Below, piece by piece: positions 35,046 to 42,793 of a stretch of 64,000 bases of DNA. Made by a program: the position numbers and the translations under genes. The notes under the pieces were generated by a model. The model was not told the origin of the DNA, did no database searches, and was given only the letters and a program-made list of their open reading frames with translations. The DNA is taken from positions 11,437 through 75,436 of the forward strand of contig CAYXIO010000014.1 in NCBI GenBank assembly GCA_964465125.1, read 5' to 3'. The DNA comes from CAYOHG01 sp964465125. Its GTDB lineage: Bacteria; Planctomycetota; Phycisphaerae; UBA1845; Fen-1342. Positions within the stretch are counted from its first letter, which is position 1. The number at the start of each line of letters is the position of its first letter.

Positions 35046-35088
35046 CTGTTTGCTCTCAGCAAGCTGTGAACACGAACTATGGCGGAGC
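35032..35088 (-). promoter_or_regulatory. Antiterminator hairpin competing with the MATE leader terminator
   Basis: GCTCCGCCA (minus strand, 35088-35080) is the exact complement of TGGCGGAGC (35040-35032). The second arm contains most of the terminator's 5' arm, so the two hairpins exclude each other. A further segment, GCGGAAGC (35140-35133), can pair with the first arm (seven pairs, one bulge) and would free the terminator. The layout is the four-region scheme of amino-acid and drug attenuators. The first arm consists of the last three codons of the leader ORF, so a ribosome at that stop would cover it. Confidence 0.75.
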
Positions 35089-35142
35089 GCGCAGGGCATC
35101 CCCCGCAACCGTAATGGGGATGATGTTGTGCAGCTTCCGCAT
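35077..35142 (-). CDS. 21-residue leader peptide of the MATE attenuator
   Basis: A short ORF starting with ATG at 35142 and ending with TAG at 35077-35079. GAGGGAG lies six bases upstream of the ATG, one of the best ribosome sites in the window. Key residues are Ile7, Ile8 and Ile10 (two ATC and one ATT) and the C-terminal Arg18-Ala19-Pro20-Pro21. This RAPP ending matches the core of known arrest peptides (ApdA/ApdP end in RAPP and SecM in RAGP). The codons for Ala-Pro-Pro form the first arm of the antiterminator. The peptide is too short to leave the ribosome tunnel, so any sensing would occur inside the ribosome. Translation is inferred, not shown. Confidence 0.68.
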   Translation of the reverse strand: MRKLHNIIPITVAGDALRAPP

Positions 35143-35199
35143 GAATCGCTCCCTCTGCACTTGGGCGGCCGATGGGCTACCCACGCCACGAAGTGTGAT

Positions 35200-35228
35200 T
35201 TTCTAACGCCGATTCACGTAAAAATCAA
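35200..35228 (-). promoter_or_regulatory. Candidate promoter of the MATE leader transcript
   Basis: On the minus strand TTGATT (35228-35223) is followed after 17 bases by TAGAAA (35205-35200). Transcription would start near 35193, about 40 bases before the leader ribosome site. This position fits the attenuator and isolates the MATE transcript from the upstream minus-strand gene. Confidence 0.5.
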
Positions 35229-35272
35229 CCCGATCCGGACGGTTCTCTGGGACGCACCCTTGGGACCCGATC

Positions 35273-36379
35273 TCAATGAGGCGAGCTCTTCGGGGCGTCA
35301 TGCGCCGGCGCCGCAGGCTCGTCATGTCCGCTCGTTGCCTGCGCGTCTTCGGCCGCTGCCTCGCCGTGCGCCGGTGCCGCCACGGCCGGCGGATGGCGAA
35401 GCCGGTCGATTTTCACGGCGAGAAGGTCGACCGCGTCGCGGTGCGGCAGGAGGAAGGGCATCACGATGCACGACAGCAGCGAAACGCCGAGGGTTGTCAG
35501 CGCAAGCGCGCCGATGATGTCACGCAGCCCTGGTGGAATCCGCGCAAACGGGCGATTGAGCATCTCCATCGCCCAATCCGCGGCCCGATAGACGCGCCTG
35601 CCGAAGGTGAGTCCTTGCGCGGCGGCGGGAGGCGCGTCAGGAGCAACGGCGGCAAGCGCTTCAAGCGAATCGACCGGCGACGCCTGCTCCGCGTCGCTGG
35701 GTGCGTCGTTCGCGTCCGCGTCGGGCGCGTCGCCAGCGGAAACGGCGCTGGGTTGCCCCGCGGGTGCCGCGCCGTGCGACGGCGGGGGCTTCTTGTTGAT
35801 CGCAAAGCGAATCTTGCGCTTGCCGCCCGCGGGTTCGCCCCCCTCCTCATCTACCCGGTCGCCCGCAGAAGCCGCTTCGCCACCGACAGCACCTTCAACG
35901 CCCGCCTCGGGCTCGGCTTTCGGCGGCGCAGCTTCCGAAGCCGCGGGCTTCGAGTCCGGCGGAGGCGCCTCGGCTGGCGATTCGTCTGTCGCTGCTCCGG
36001 GTTCCGGCTCATCCAGATCGGGAATCGCGGCCAGCGCCTCGGGAGGCAGCGAATCGAGCTCGGCCAGGGCGGCGTTCAGCTCCGATTCGTCGAGCAGCGC
36101 ATTGTGCCCTCCGGAGTGGGTGTTCGTCGCCGGCGGCTCGGTCGGCGTCTCTTCCGGCGCCACGGCGGCGGGCGGCGGAGCCACGTCAGCAGGGGGTGCG
36201 ACCCCTGCGTGTGCGGCGCTTGGGCTCCCGTCCGTCGGCGCGGTCGAGCCTGCGCCCTCCTGCGTGGCCGGCGGCTCAGCCGGCGCGCTGGCAGGCTGCA
36301 ACGCGGCGCTTTCGATCTCGTGCAGCGCGAGCGCGAGCTCGTCATCCGCCAGCAGCGAATGGTGCTGTGACTCAGCCAA
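35273..36379 (-). CDS. Ala/Pro-rich single-pass membrane protein with duplicated acidic motif
   Basis: A 368-residue protein I do not recognise. Two similar acidic helices stand near the N-terminus: SLLADDELALALHEIESA (about 8-25) and ALLDESELNAALAELDSL (about 93-110), separated by Pro/Ala/Thr-rich linker. A long low-complexity Ala/Pro/Glu/Gly region continues to about 245, interrupted by the basic patch GGKRKIRFAINKK. Then comes an ordered part (FGRRVYRAADWAMEMLNRPF) and one membrane helix (IIGALALTTLGVSLLSCIVM). The tail is His/Ala-rich and polar. The duplicated motif looks like a short linear binding motif used twice. Codon bias toward GC could exaggerate the low-complexity part, but the frame is open throughout and the helix is convincing. 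Confidence 0.6.
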   Translation of the reverse strand: MAESQHHSLLADDELALALHEIESAALQPASAPAEPPATQEGAGSTAPTDGSPSAAHAGVAPPADVAPPPAAVAPEETPTEPPATNTHSGGHNALLDESELNAALAELDSLPPEALAAIPDLDEPEPGAATDESPAEAPPPDSKPAASEAAPPKAEPEAGVEGAVGGEAASAGDRVDEEGGEPAGGKRKIRFAINKKPPPSHGAAPAGQPSAVSAGDAPDADANDAPSDAEQASPVDSLEALAAVAPDAPPAAAQGLTFGRRVYRAADWAMEMLNRPFARIPPGLRDIIGALALTTLGVSLLSCIVMPFLLPHRDAVDLLAVKIDRLRHPPAVAAPAHGEAAAEDAQATSGHDEPAAPAHDAPKSSPH

Positions 36380-36632
36380 CGGGCGTTCTCCCCGGTGCGT
36401 TGCGGGCGCGGAATCCTCCGAACGTGATATCGGCTGGGAGCCGGAATGGCTGGCACACGGCGCGATCCGCCGCGCCGCCTCCCAGTCGCCAGGCGCCTCT
36501 GAATTATTCTCGGGTTCCGTACGCTGCGAGCGCCAAATCGACTTGGCAAGACGCCCCGGCGTGTCTCATAATCCCAGTGGTTTCGAGGCGGCACGGATGC
36601 CGCGCATTTCTCTTCAGCAGGGAGGCTCTGGC

Positions 36633-37382
36633 ATGTCTCATTCCACGTTCTGGCATCGGCTCGCCCGAACCTTGCGAATTCCCGTCTCAAACGGTATCGC
36701 GCCGAGCCACTCCAACGGCGCGGTCGCCCTGCTGGCCAACCCGGCCGACGACGACACCGACAGCGGCCTTTCAGCCGGCGGCACCTCCGGCCGCGAGCCG
36801 CGCGCCTTGCGAAAGCCGCGAACCACCCCGATCGAGCAGCTCCAGAACGCGTATGAGCGGATCGGCCAGTTGATGGACGCGATGCAGAACCACTTCGGCG
36901 CGTCCGACGAACGCGCCCGCGCCCTGGGAGCGTCGGTCGAGCGGGTAGCGACCTCGGTCGAGCGACTCGCCGACGCCCAGGTGTCGCAGGGCCGGTTCAT
37001 CGCGGCCATCGCGCAGCACACCGAGACCAGCGCAAGGCACGGCGCCACGCTGATCGAAATGCCCGCGTCGCTCCAGGCGCAAGCCGATGCCCTGCGCAGC
37101 CTCGCCCGACACATGGCCGCGGCACACGAGCAGGGCGCGCACCTGGTGCAATCCTTGCAGAGCTTCGGGCGGGCCGTCGAGGGGCTCAGCGAGAGCGGCA
37201 GCCGTCAGACCCAGACCCTGGAGCGTCTGCACGAGTCCGGGCTCGACCAGGTCGAAACGCTGCGCGACTTCCTGGGCAAGCAGGGTCAACGCTTCACCTG
37301 GCTGATCGCCACCGTGCTGCTCGTCAGCGTCGCCGCCATCGCCGGCTTGGGAACCCTTACGTTCGCATTGCTGTCCCGCTGA
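36633..37382 (+). CDS. Coiled-coil protein with C-terminal membrane anchor
   Basis: A 249-residue protein without a recognised family. Residues 1-75 are polar and partly disordered. Residues 75-220 form heptad-like helices (IEQLQNAYERIGQLMDAMQN, ALGASVERVATSVERLADAQ and LQSFGRAVEGLSESGSRQTQ). Residues 222-246 are a tail-anchor helix (FTWLIATVLLVSVAAIAGLG) followed only by TFALLSR. The layout suggests a cytoplasmic coiled-coil rod fixed to the membrane by its C-terminus. GGGAGG precedes the ATG at 36633. It is divergent from the Ala/Pro-rich membrane protein with a 253-base gap; both having single anchors may be chance. Confidence 0.72.
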   Translation: MSHSTFWHRLARTLRIPVSNGIAPSHSNGAVALLANPADDDTDSGLSAGGTSGREPRALRKPRTTPIEQLQNAYERIGQLMDAMQNHFGASDERARALGASVERVATSVERLADAQVSQGRFIAAIAQHTETSARHGATLIEMPASLQAQADALRSLARHMAAAHEQGAHLVQSLQSFGRAVEGLSESGSRQTQTLERLHESGLDQVETLRDFLGKQGQRFTWLIATVLLVSVAAIAGLGTLTFALLSR

Positions 37383-37520
37383 GCCGGCCGGGCTGACCGC
37401 GAATGACGGAGCCGTATTCCGGCCGGCCTGCTCCGCTCCTACAATTCATCGCTTTCGGCCCGTCGCGGGCGATCGGCGGAATCGCTCCGCCCGCAGGGCT
37501 GATGCGGCGATGGAGCTCCC

Positions 37521-39173
37521 GTGAAGCTCGCTCTGGCGCAGATCAACCCCACTATCGGCGACATCGCCGGCAATCAGGAGCGCGTGCGGTCTGCGCTGCG
37601 CGACGCCGTCGCGGCCGGGGCCGAACTGGCAGTCTTTCCCGAGCAGACGCTGCTCGGATACCCCGCCAAGGACCTCCTGCTGCGCCGCGAGCTCATCGAT
37701 GGAAACGTCGCGGCGCTGCATCAGTTGGCCGCGCTGAGCCTGCCCATCGCTGCGATCATCGGCTTTGCCGAGCCCAATCCGCACGCGCTCGGCCGACCGG
37801 TCTTCAATTCGGCCGCACTGCTGCGCGGCGGGCGCGTTGAGGCGGTTTGGCGCAAGCGGCTGCTGCCGACCTACGATGTCTTTGACGACGGCCGCTACTT
37901 CGAACCCGCCGGCCCGCAGCCGGTGATCCAGCTCGCCGACCACAGGGTCGCCGTGACGATCTGCGAGGACCTGTTAGCCCAGGAATTGGGGGGTCGCAGC
38001 CTGTACGCGTGCGACCCGGCGGCGGAGTGCCGCGCCGCCGGCGCGGACCTGTTCGTCAATCTCTCCGCCTCCCCCTACTTCATCGACAAGCACGCCTGGC
38101 GGCTCGGGCGCTTCGAGGACGTGGCGCGCGAGCACGGCGTTTCCATCGCCTACGTCAACCAGGTCGGCGGCAACGACGAGGTGCTCTTCGACGGCGCGAG
38201 CTGCTGCTTCAACTCTCGCGGCGAGCTCGTCGCCCAGGCGCGCGACTTCGACGAAGACCTGCTCGTCTGGGACACGAACGCCGCCGAGCCGGCACGCTGC
38301 GAGACGATCCTCCGCGGACTCGAGAGCGTGCGAGCCGCGCTCGTCATGGGCTTGCGCGATTACCTGCGAAAATGCGGCTTCCGCAGCGCCGTGCTCGGTC
38401 TCTCCGGCGGAATCGACTCGGCCGTGGTCGCGGCGCTCGCGGCGGACGCGCTCGGGCCGGCCAACGTGCATGGCGTCGCGATGCCCAGCCGCTTCAGCAG
38501 CCCGCAGAGCCAGGAAGACGCGCGCTTGCTCGCCGAAAATCTGGGAATCCGGTTCTCCGTCATTCCGATCGAGTCGCTGCACGCGGCGTACGAGTCGCTG
38601 CTCAGGCCGCACTTCGAGGGCCGTCGCCCGGACGTGACGGAGGAGAACATCCAGGCCCGGGCGCGCGGCGCGATCCTGATGGCCCTTTCCAACAAGTTCG
38701 GCGCGCTGCTGCTGACCACCGGCAACAAGAGCGAGCTCGCCGCCGGCTACTGCACGCTCTACGGCGACATGGCCGGCGGACTGGCGGTGATCAGCGACGT
38801 GCCCAAGACGATGGTGTACGGGCTGGCCCGGCACATCAACGCAGTCGCCGGCCGCGAGCCCATCCCGCGCCGCTCAATCGAGCGGGCGCCGTCCGCGGAA
38901 TTGCGCCCCAACCAGACCGACCAGGACAGTCTGCCCGCGTACGAGGTGCTGGACGCGATTCTCGAGCGCTACGAAGAGCGCCTGCAATCGCGCGACGAGA
39001 TTGTCGCAGGCGGGTTCGACCCCGCCGCGGTCGACCGGGTGCTGAGGCTGATTCACATCAGCGAATACAAGCGTCAGCAGGCCGCGCCCGGGCTGAAGGT
39101 GACCAGCCGGGCGTTTGGCTACGGCCGGCGGATGCCCATCGCGGCCCGCCCGACGGTGCCGGCCGGGTCGTGA
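37521..39173 (+). CDS. nadE: Glutamine-dependent NAD+ synthetase
   Basis: A 550-residue two-domain enzyme catalysing the last step of NAD synthesis, amidation of deamido-NAD with glutamine nitrogen. The N-terminal nitrilase-type glutaminase has the Glu-Lys-Cys triad: Glu41 in FPEQTLLGYP, Lys112 in WRKRLLPTYDVFDD and Cys148 in TICEDLL. The C-terminal synthetase has the PP-loop SGGIDS (295-300) and LLTTGNKSELAAGYCTLYGD. The length and fusion match the bacterial glutamine-dependent form. It could complete salvage begun by the nicotinamidase and pncB genes 20 kb away in this window, though the loci are not linked. The gene is convergent with the S8 protease, with four bases between stops. Confidence 0.95.
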   Translation: MKLALAQINPTIGDIAGNQERVRSALRDAVAAGAELAVFPEQTLLGYPAKDLLLRRELIDGNVAALHQLAALSLPIAAIIGFAEPNPHALGRPVFNSAALLRGGRVEAVWRKRLLPTYDVFDDGRYFEPAGPQPVIQLADHRVAVTICEDLLAQELGGRSLYACDPAAECRAAGADLFVNLSASPYFIDKHAWRLGRFEDVAREHGVSIAYVNQVGGNDEVLFDGASCCFNSRGELVAQARDFDEDLLVWDTNAAEPARCETILRGLESVRAALVMGLRDYLRKCGFRSAVLGLSGGIDSAVVAALAADALGPANVHGVAMPSRFSSPQSQEDARLLAENLGIRFSVIPIESLHAAYESLLRPHFEGRRPDVTEENIQARARGAILMALSNKFGALLLTTGNKSELAAGYCTLYGDMAGGLAVISDVPKTMVYGLARHINAVAGREPIPRRSIERAPSAELRPNQTDQDSLPAYEVLDAILERYEERLQSRDEIVAGGFDPAAVDRVLRLIHISEYKRQQAAPGLKVTSRAFGYGRRMPIAARPTVPAGS

Positions 39174-39177
39174 TCCG

Positions 39178-41157
39178 CTAATCGCAGTTTTCGCCGAAGC
39201 GTTCGAGCAGGCGCGCCAGGTCTTCCAGGTCGTTGCAGCCGCTGTTGTCGAGATCCGCTTCGACGACGAACGCCGAGTCGCCTTCGCAGTTCCCGAACGC
39301 GACCAGCAGCGTCGACAGGTCGATCAGGTCCACCGATCCACTGCGATCGAGGTCGCCCGGGCAGCCCGGCGTGCCGTGCAGCACAAGCTGCCAATTCACC
39401 CAGGTCGCGCGATCGCCGGAGGCCAGGTCCGCCATGCGCAGCGACCAGGTGCCCGCCGAGCGCTCGTCCCAGAGCCGCTCCGAAGTGAAGACGAAGTTGT
39501 TGAGATGGTCGGTGGAGTCGTTCCGCCGCCGGGCGAGCACCGACTGCGTTCCGTCCGGTGAAGTCAGCACGATCTCGAGGTCGCCGACGTAGGTGGTGGT
39601 GACGTTCAGCACGACCTCCACGCTCTCCAGCCGCAGGTCCTCGCTGATTTCGAGCGACTGCGTCACGCCGGTCGTGTTGTTGTCCGGAATCGCGAGTTGA
39701 ACAGGGACCACCCCGCTGTCGGCGCTGATCTCGTGCGAAGCGCGGCGCCAGGTCTCGGCCAGAGCCACCGCGGCCGCCGCGTCCACCGCGCCATACCCGT
39801 AGCGCTCGTTGATCCAGTGTCCCGCGCCGTTCTGCCCCCAGGACGCGTGCGCCGGGTCGTTCCTGCGGGCGGAGTTGAGCAGCACGTGCCGCACGTCGCG
39901 CCAGCTCAAATCAGGACGGGCTTCGAGCATCAGCGCGCACACGCCCGCGACCAGCGGCGCCGCGGCGCTGGTGCCGCCGAATAGAAACGTCTCGCCGTTG
40001 TCGATGTCGGTACTGTAGATCTTGCGGTTGTTGCCGTCGGACTGCGCCACCACGAACAGGGCCGAGCCCGGCTCGCTGTACGCCGCAAGCGTGTCGAGAT
40101 CGCCGATCGCGCCGACCGCCATGACGTAGCGGCTGGAAGCGTAGGAGTCATAGTCGACGCGATCGTTCGAGCCGGCGCCGTTGCCGGCGGCCCAGACGTA
40201 CACCTCACCCAGACCGTCGCGCCCGGTCTCGGTCCCCTCGCGCAGCGCGTCCTTGACGACCGACGGCAGGTATGCGATGACGCCCGTGTCGCTCGGACCC
40301 CACGAGTTCGACTTGATGTCGTTGAGGTCGTTGCGGTGGGCCAGCGCCGCGGCATCCTGCACGTCGCTGCCGAAGACGAGGCTCGAAATCGATGCGCCGT
40401 AGGCCACGCCGGCCCCGTGCGAGTCATTGAAGGCCGTCGCCGCGACAATGCCCGCGCAACCGGTCGCGTGCGACGAATACACCCCGCCGCCCAGCGAGGC
40501 GGCGGCATCGTAGTTGCCGACCAGGTCGACGTGATCGCGCTGCCACGAGTCCTCGACGATGCCCACCACCACGCCCGCGCCGGTGTACCCACTGTCCCAC
40601 ACCGGCTCGACGTTGACGTCAAACAGCGGGTCGAGATCGTTGACCAGGTTCCATTCGTACGAGAACCGCGGGTCGTCCGGCACGCCGCGCAGCACACGCG
40701 GCCGCACGACGTCGACGAACGCATCATCGACGCCCTGATCGCTCAGGATCGAATCAGCCAGCCGGATCGCCTCGTCCACGGTCGCGGCTTGAATCACGCC
40801 GTAGTGCCTCAGCGAACCATCGCGGCCGAGCGGCTCCACGCGCCGCCCGCGCTGACGCAGCGGACGCGCATCGCTCTCGTAGCGCACCACGACTCGGTTC
40901 GTCAGCCGCAGCGCCGGCGCGCCGGGCTTCGCCCTGAGTTGGGCGAACGGAAGGACGGCGGCGTCGGTGGAGTCGATTTCGTAGGCCGGAGAGTCGGATA
41001 ACTCAGGCGAGGCGAGCTCGACGATCATCGGACCGGTGGAGGTGCGGACCACCCGAACGTCGCCCGAGCGGCCCGCCGCCAGCACGACGCCGGCAAGCGC
41101 CCCGATAACAAGTAAGCCTGCGAAACAACCCGGGGCGGTTCTGCTGGTCAATGGCAT
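39178..41157 (-). CDS. Secreted kexin-like S8 protease with P-domain and dockerin-like tail
   Basis: A 659-residue exported subtilase. A signal peptide (FAGLLVIGALAGVVLA) and a propeptide-like region to about residue 160 precede the S8 domain. Its triad is Asp203 (VGIVEDSWQRDHVDL), His230 (YSSHATGCAGIVAA) and Ser397 (FGGTSAAAPLVAGV), with oxyanion Asn326 in WAAGNGAG. GTSAAAP plus a following proprotein-convertase P-domain (IPDNNTTGVTQSLEI, VTTTYVGDLEIVLTSPDGT, SAGTWSLRMADLASGD) puts it in the kexin/furin branch. The last 55 residues are two dockerin-like calcium repeats (CPGDLDRSGSVDLIDLS, EADLDNSGCNDLEDLARL). GGGGAG precedes the ATG. It probably acts outside the cell or at its surface. Confidence 0.9.
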   Translation of the reverse strand: MPLTSRTAPGCFAGLLVIGALAGVVLAAGRSGDVRVVRTSTGPMIVELASPELSDSPAYEIDSTDAAVLPFAQLRAKPGAPALRLTNRVVVRYESDARPLRQRGRRVEPLGRDGSLRHYGVIQAATVDEAIRLADSILSDQGVDDAFVDVVRPRVLRGVPDDPRFSYEWNLVNDLDPLFDVNVEPVWDSGYTGAGVVVGIVEDSWQRDHVDLVGNYDAAASLGGGVYSSHATGCAGIVAATAFNDSHGAGVAYGASISSLVFGSDVQDAAALAHRNDLNDIKSNSWGPSDTGVIAYLPSVVKDALREGTETGRDGLGEVYVWAAGNGAGSNDRVDYDSYASSRYVMAVGAIGDLDTLAAYSEPGSALFVVAQSDGNNRKIYSTDIDNGETFLFGGTSAAAPLVAGVCALMLEARPDLSWRDVRHVLLNSARRNDPAHASWGQNGAGHWINERYGYGAVDAAAAVALAETWRRASHEISADSGVVPVQLAIPDNNTTGVTQSLEISEDLRLESVEVVLNVTTTYVGDLEIVLTSPDGTQSVLARRRNDSTDHLNNFVFTSERLWDERSAGTWSLRMADLASGDRATWVNWQLVLHGTPGCPGDLDRSGSVDLIDLSTLLVAFGNCEGDSAFVVEADLDNSGCNDLEDLARLLERFGENCD

Positions 41158-41324
41158 CGGCTCCCCTCAAGGACGATGCGCGCCGAGGCCATCCGCCGCG
41201 CGCGGCCCTTCCCGCTGCGCATCGTAGGCGCACGGCGGTACGAGATTCAACGAAATCGGCCGCAGCGCAAGGCGCCACGGCCGCGAGGAGAGTTCCGATA
41301 TTGATTCAGGCGCATCGACCCGCG

Positions 41325-42311
41325 CTATTCGCCCCAGGCGACGGAATCGATCGCGTCACGCAGCTTCGAGAGCGCGCGGTTCTGAATCTGCCGAACGCGC
41401 TCCTTGGTCACGCCGAAGCTCTGCGCGACCTCGCGAAGCGTCTTCTGATCGCGCGGTGCGTCGAGCGGGCGGAGCCGACTCATGCCGAAGCGCTCGGCGA
41501 GCACTTCGCGCTCCGTGGAGCTGAGGTCGGCCTCATCGTCGGCGAGCACCTCGCGCAGCGCTGTCATCGAGTCGGCATCCTCGCGCGCCCGGCGAACGTC
41601 GATCATGTCGCCGCGCTGCAACTTGGGGTCGAACTCCGCCGGGAAGACCGCCCGGTAGCGCGCCATCGAAGCCACCGCCCGCGTAATGCTGGTCAGGATC
41701 GCCCGGCACGCGTAGGTGCTGAACTTGAAGCCGCGCGAGCAGTCGAACTTGTCGACGCTGCGCAGCAGGGCCATGTGGCCTTCGCTGATCAGCTCGGAGA
41801 AGTCGGCCCCGCTCACGCGGGCGCGCTGCACCATGGTCGGCACCAGGCCGAGATTCGCCTCGACGATGCGGTCGCGGACGTCCCGAGTCGCGTGATCGAG
41901 GCGCAGCAGCAAGCGTGCCGCCGTCAGAGTCAGGCGCTGTCCGGCAAACTTGCGCAGGAGCTGCATCTGCTGATAGCGCAGGAAGTTGAATCGCTGGAAA
42001 AGCTCGACCTCCTCGTCGGAGCTCAGCGGCTTGGCGCGCGAATCCGCCGGCCGGGCAGGAATGGGCACATCGTGATGCTTGGAGGCGGCGGCCTGGATGC
42101 GCTCCAGGCCGAACCGTCGCTGGGCGGCGGTGGTGCGGAACTGGGGGTCCGTCACGCACTCCAGCGGCTCCGAGAGCCGCCGACGCAGCGTCTGAACGTC
42201 CTCCGCGGAAAAACGGCGCAGGACCGCCCCCCAGGGCAGCAGGCAAGTCGGCGTCAGCTTGCGCAGACGCGACTCGCTCGTGCGAGCGGTGGCTCGAATT
42301 TGGCTGGCCAT
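41325..42311 (-). CDS. Sigma-70 family RNA polymerase sigma factor
   Basis: A 328-residue sigma factor with regions 2, 3 and 4 but no long region 1. Region 1.2/2.1-like sequence is at EEVELFQRFNFLRYQQMQLL, and region 2.2-2.4 at RDRIVEANLGLVPTMVQRAR, ELISEGHMALLRSVDKFDCS and GFKFSTYACRAILTSITRAV. Region 4.2 is TLREVAQSFGVTKERVRQIQ and NRALSKLRDAI. The 80-residue N-terminal part is basic and variable. This is a group 2/3-type alternative or RpoD-related factor; planctomycetes carry several. It stands alone upstream of the S8 protease gene on the same strand with a 167-base gap. Which promoters it serves cannot be read from sequence. Confidence 0.9.
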   Translation of the reverse strand: MASQIRATARTSESRLRKLTPTCLLPWGAVLRRFSAEDVQTLRRRLSEPLECVTDPQFRTTAAQRRFGLERIQAAASKHHDVPIPARPADSRAKPLSSDEEVELFQRFNFLRYQQMQLLRKFAGQRLTLTAARLLLRLDHATRDVRDRIVEANLGLVPTMVQRARVSGADFSELISEGHMALLRSVDKFDCSRGFKFSTYACRAILTSITRAVASMARYRAVFPAEFDPKLQRGDMIDVRRAREDADSMTALREVLADDEADLSSTEREVLAERFGMSRLRPLDAPRDQKTLREVAQSFGVTKERVRQIQNRALSKLRDAIDSVAWGE

Positions 42312-42793
42312 GGTCGCCTCCCGGTCCTATTTACGCGCGATACGCGGGCTCGGTTCACTTAGATGCACGTCCGCCCGAAAAAGTCTCACTCGATCCTCCG
42401 AAAACGCGCAACCTGCTGCGGCCCAGTTGCTTACAACTATCGTTCAGCCCGGTCGCAGCGCCCGCCGTACCTGTGAAGGCTCGTTTACAGCAGGCTCGGG
42501 AACGTCCGAATGTCGAACTTATCAGACGGTCGGCCGCGCGGACTCCCGTCGGTATCTTCTGGCCACCCGGCTCGGACGCGGGGTGCTTGCCGTCGGCACA
42601 ATCCCGCCCCGGCCGTCCCCGGCCCCGGCGCCTTGCGGCCCCGTACGGCCCCGTGCGGCGCCGTGTCCACTGCGCCGTGCGCCGTGCGCCCGCCCTTTGT
42701 ATTACCCACAAATGTCGCGGGCGGTGCGACCGCTTTCACGGCCGCACCGCCCGTATGGACGAACCATTCAACCGGTCTATTCAGTCAGCGCCC
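42312..42793. other. 482-bp intergenic region between two minus-strand genes
   Basis: Upstream of the sigma factor and downstream of the metalloprotease. It holds a hairpin close to the metalloprotease stop (separate entry) and a GC-rich run of repeated GGCCCCG/GCCGTGC pieces around 42605-42690. No coding frame is convincing. The AT-richer stretch 42360-42500 probably contains the sigma-factor promoter, but no box pair stood out. Confidence 0.4.
42719..42752 (-). terminator. Hairpin downstream of the M36-like metalloprotease gene
   Basis: GGGCGGTGCG (42719-42728) pairs exactly with CGCACCGCCC (42743-42752), and the stem extends by CCG/CGG inside. It lies about 40 bases past the stop codon on the minus strand. 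No T tract follows. Confidence 0.5.

Noticed and set aside
35050..35517. Plus-strand 155-codon frame across the MATE leader
   Set aside because: It begins at a TTG without ribosome site and reads into Arg/Pro/Ala-rich sequence; its length is explained by GC bias opposite the leader and the Ala/Pro-rich gene.
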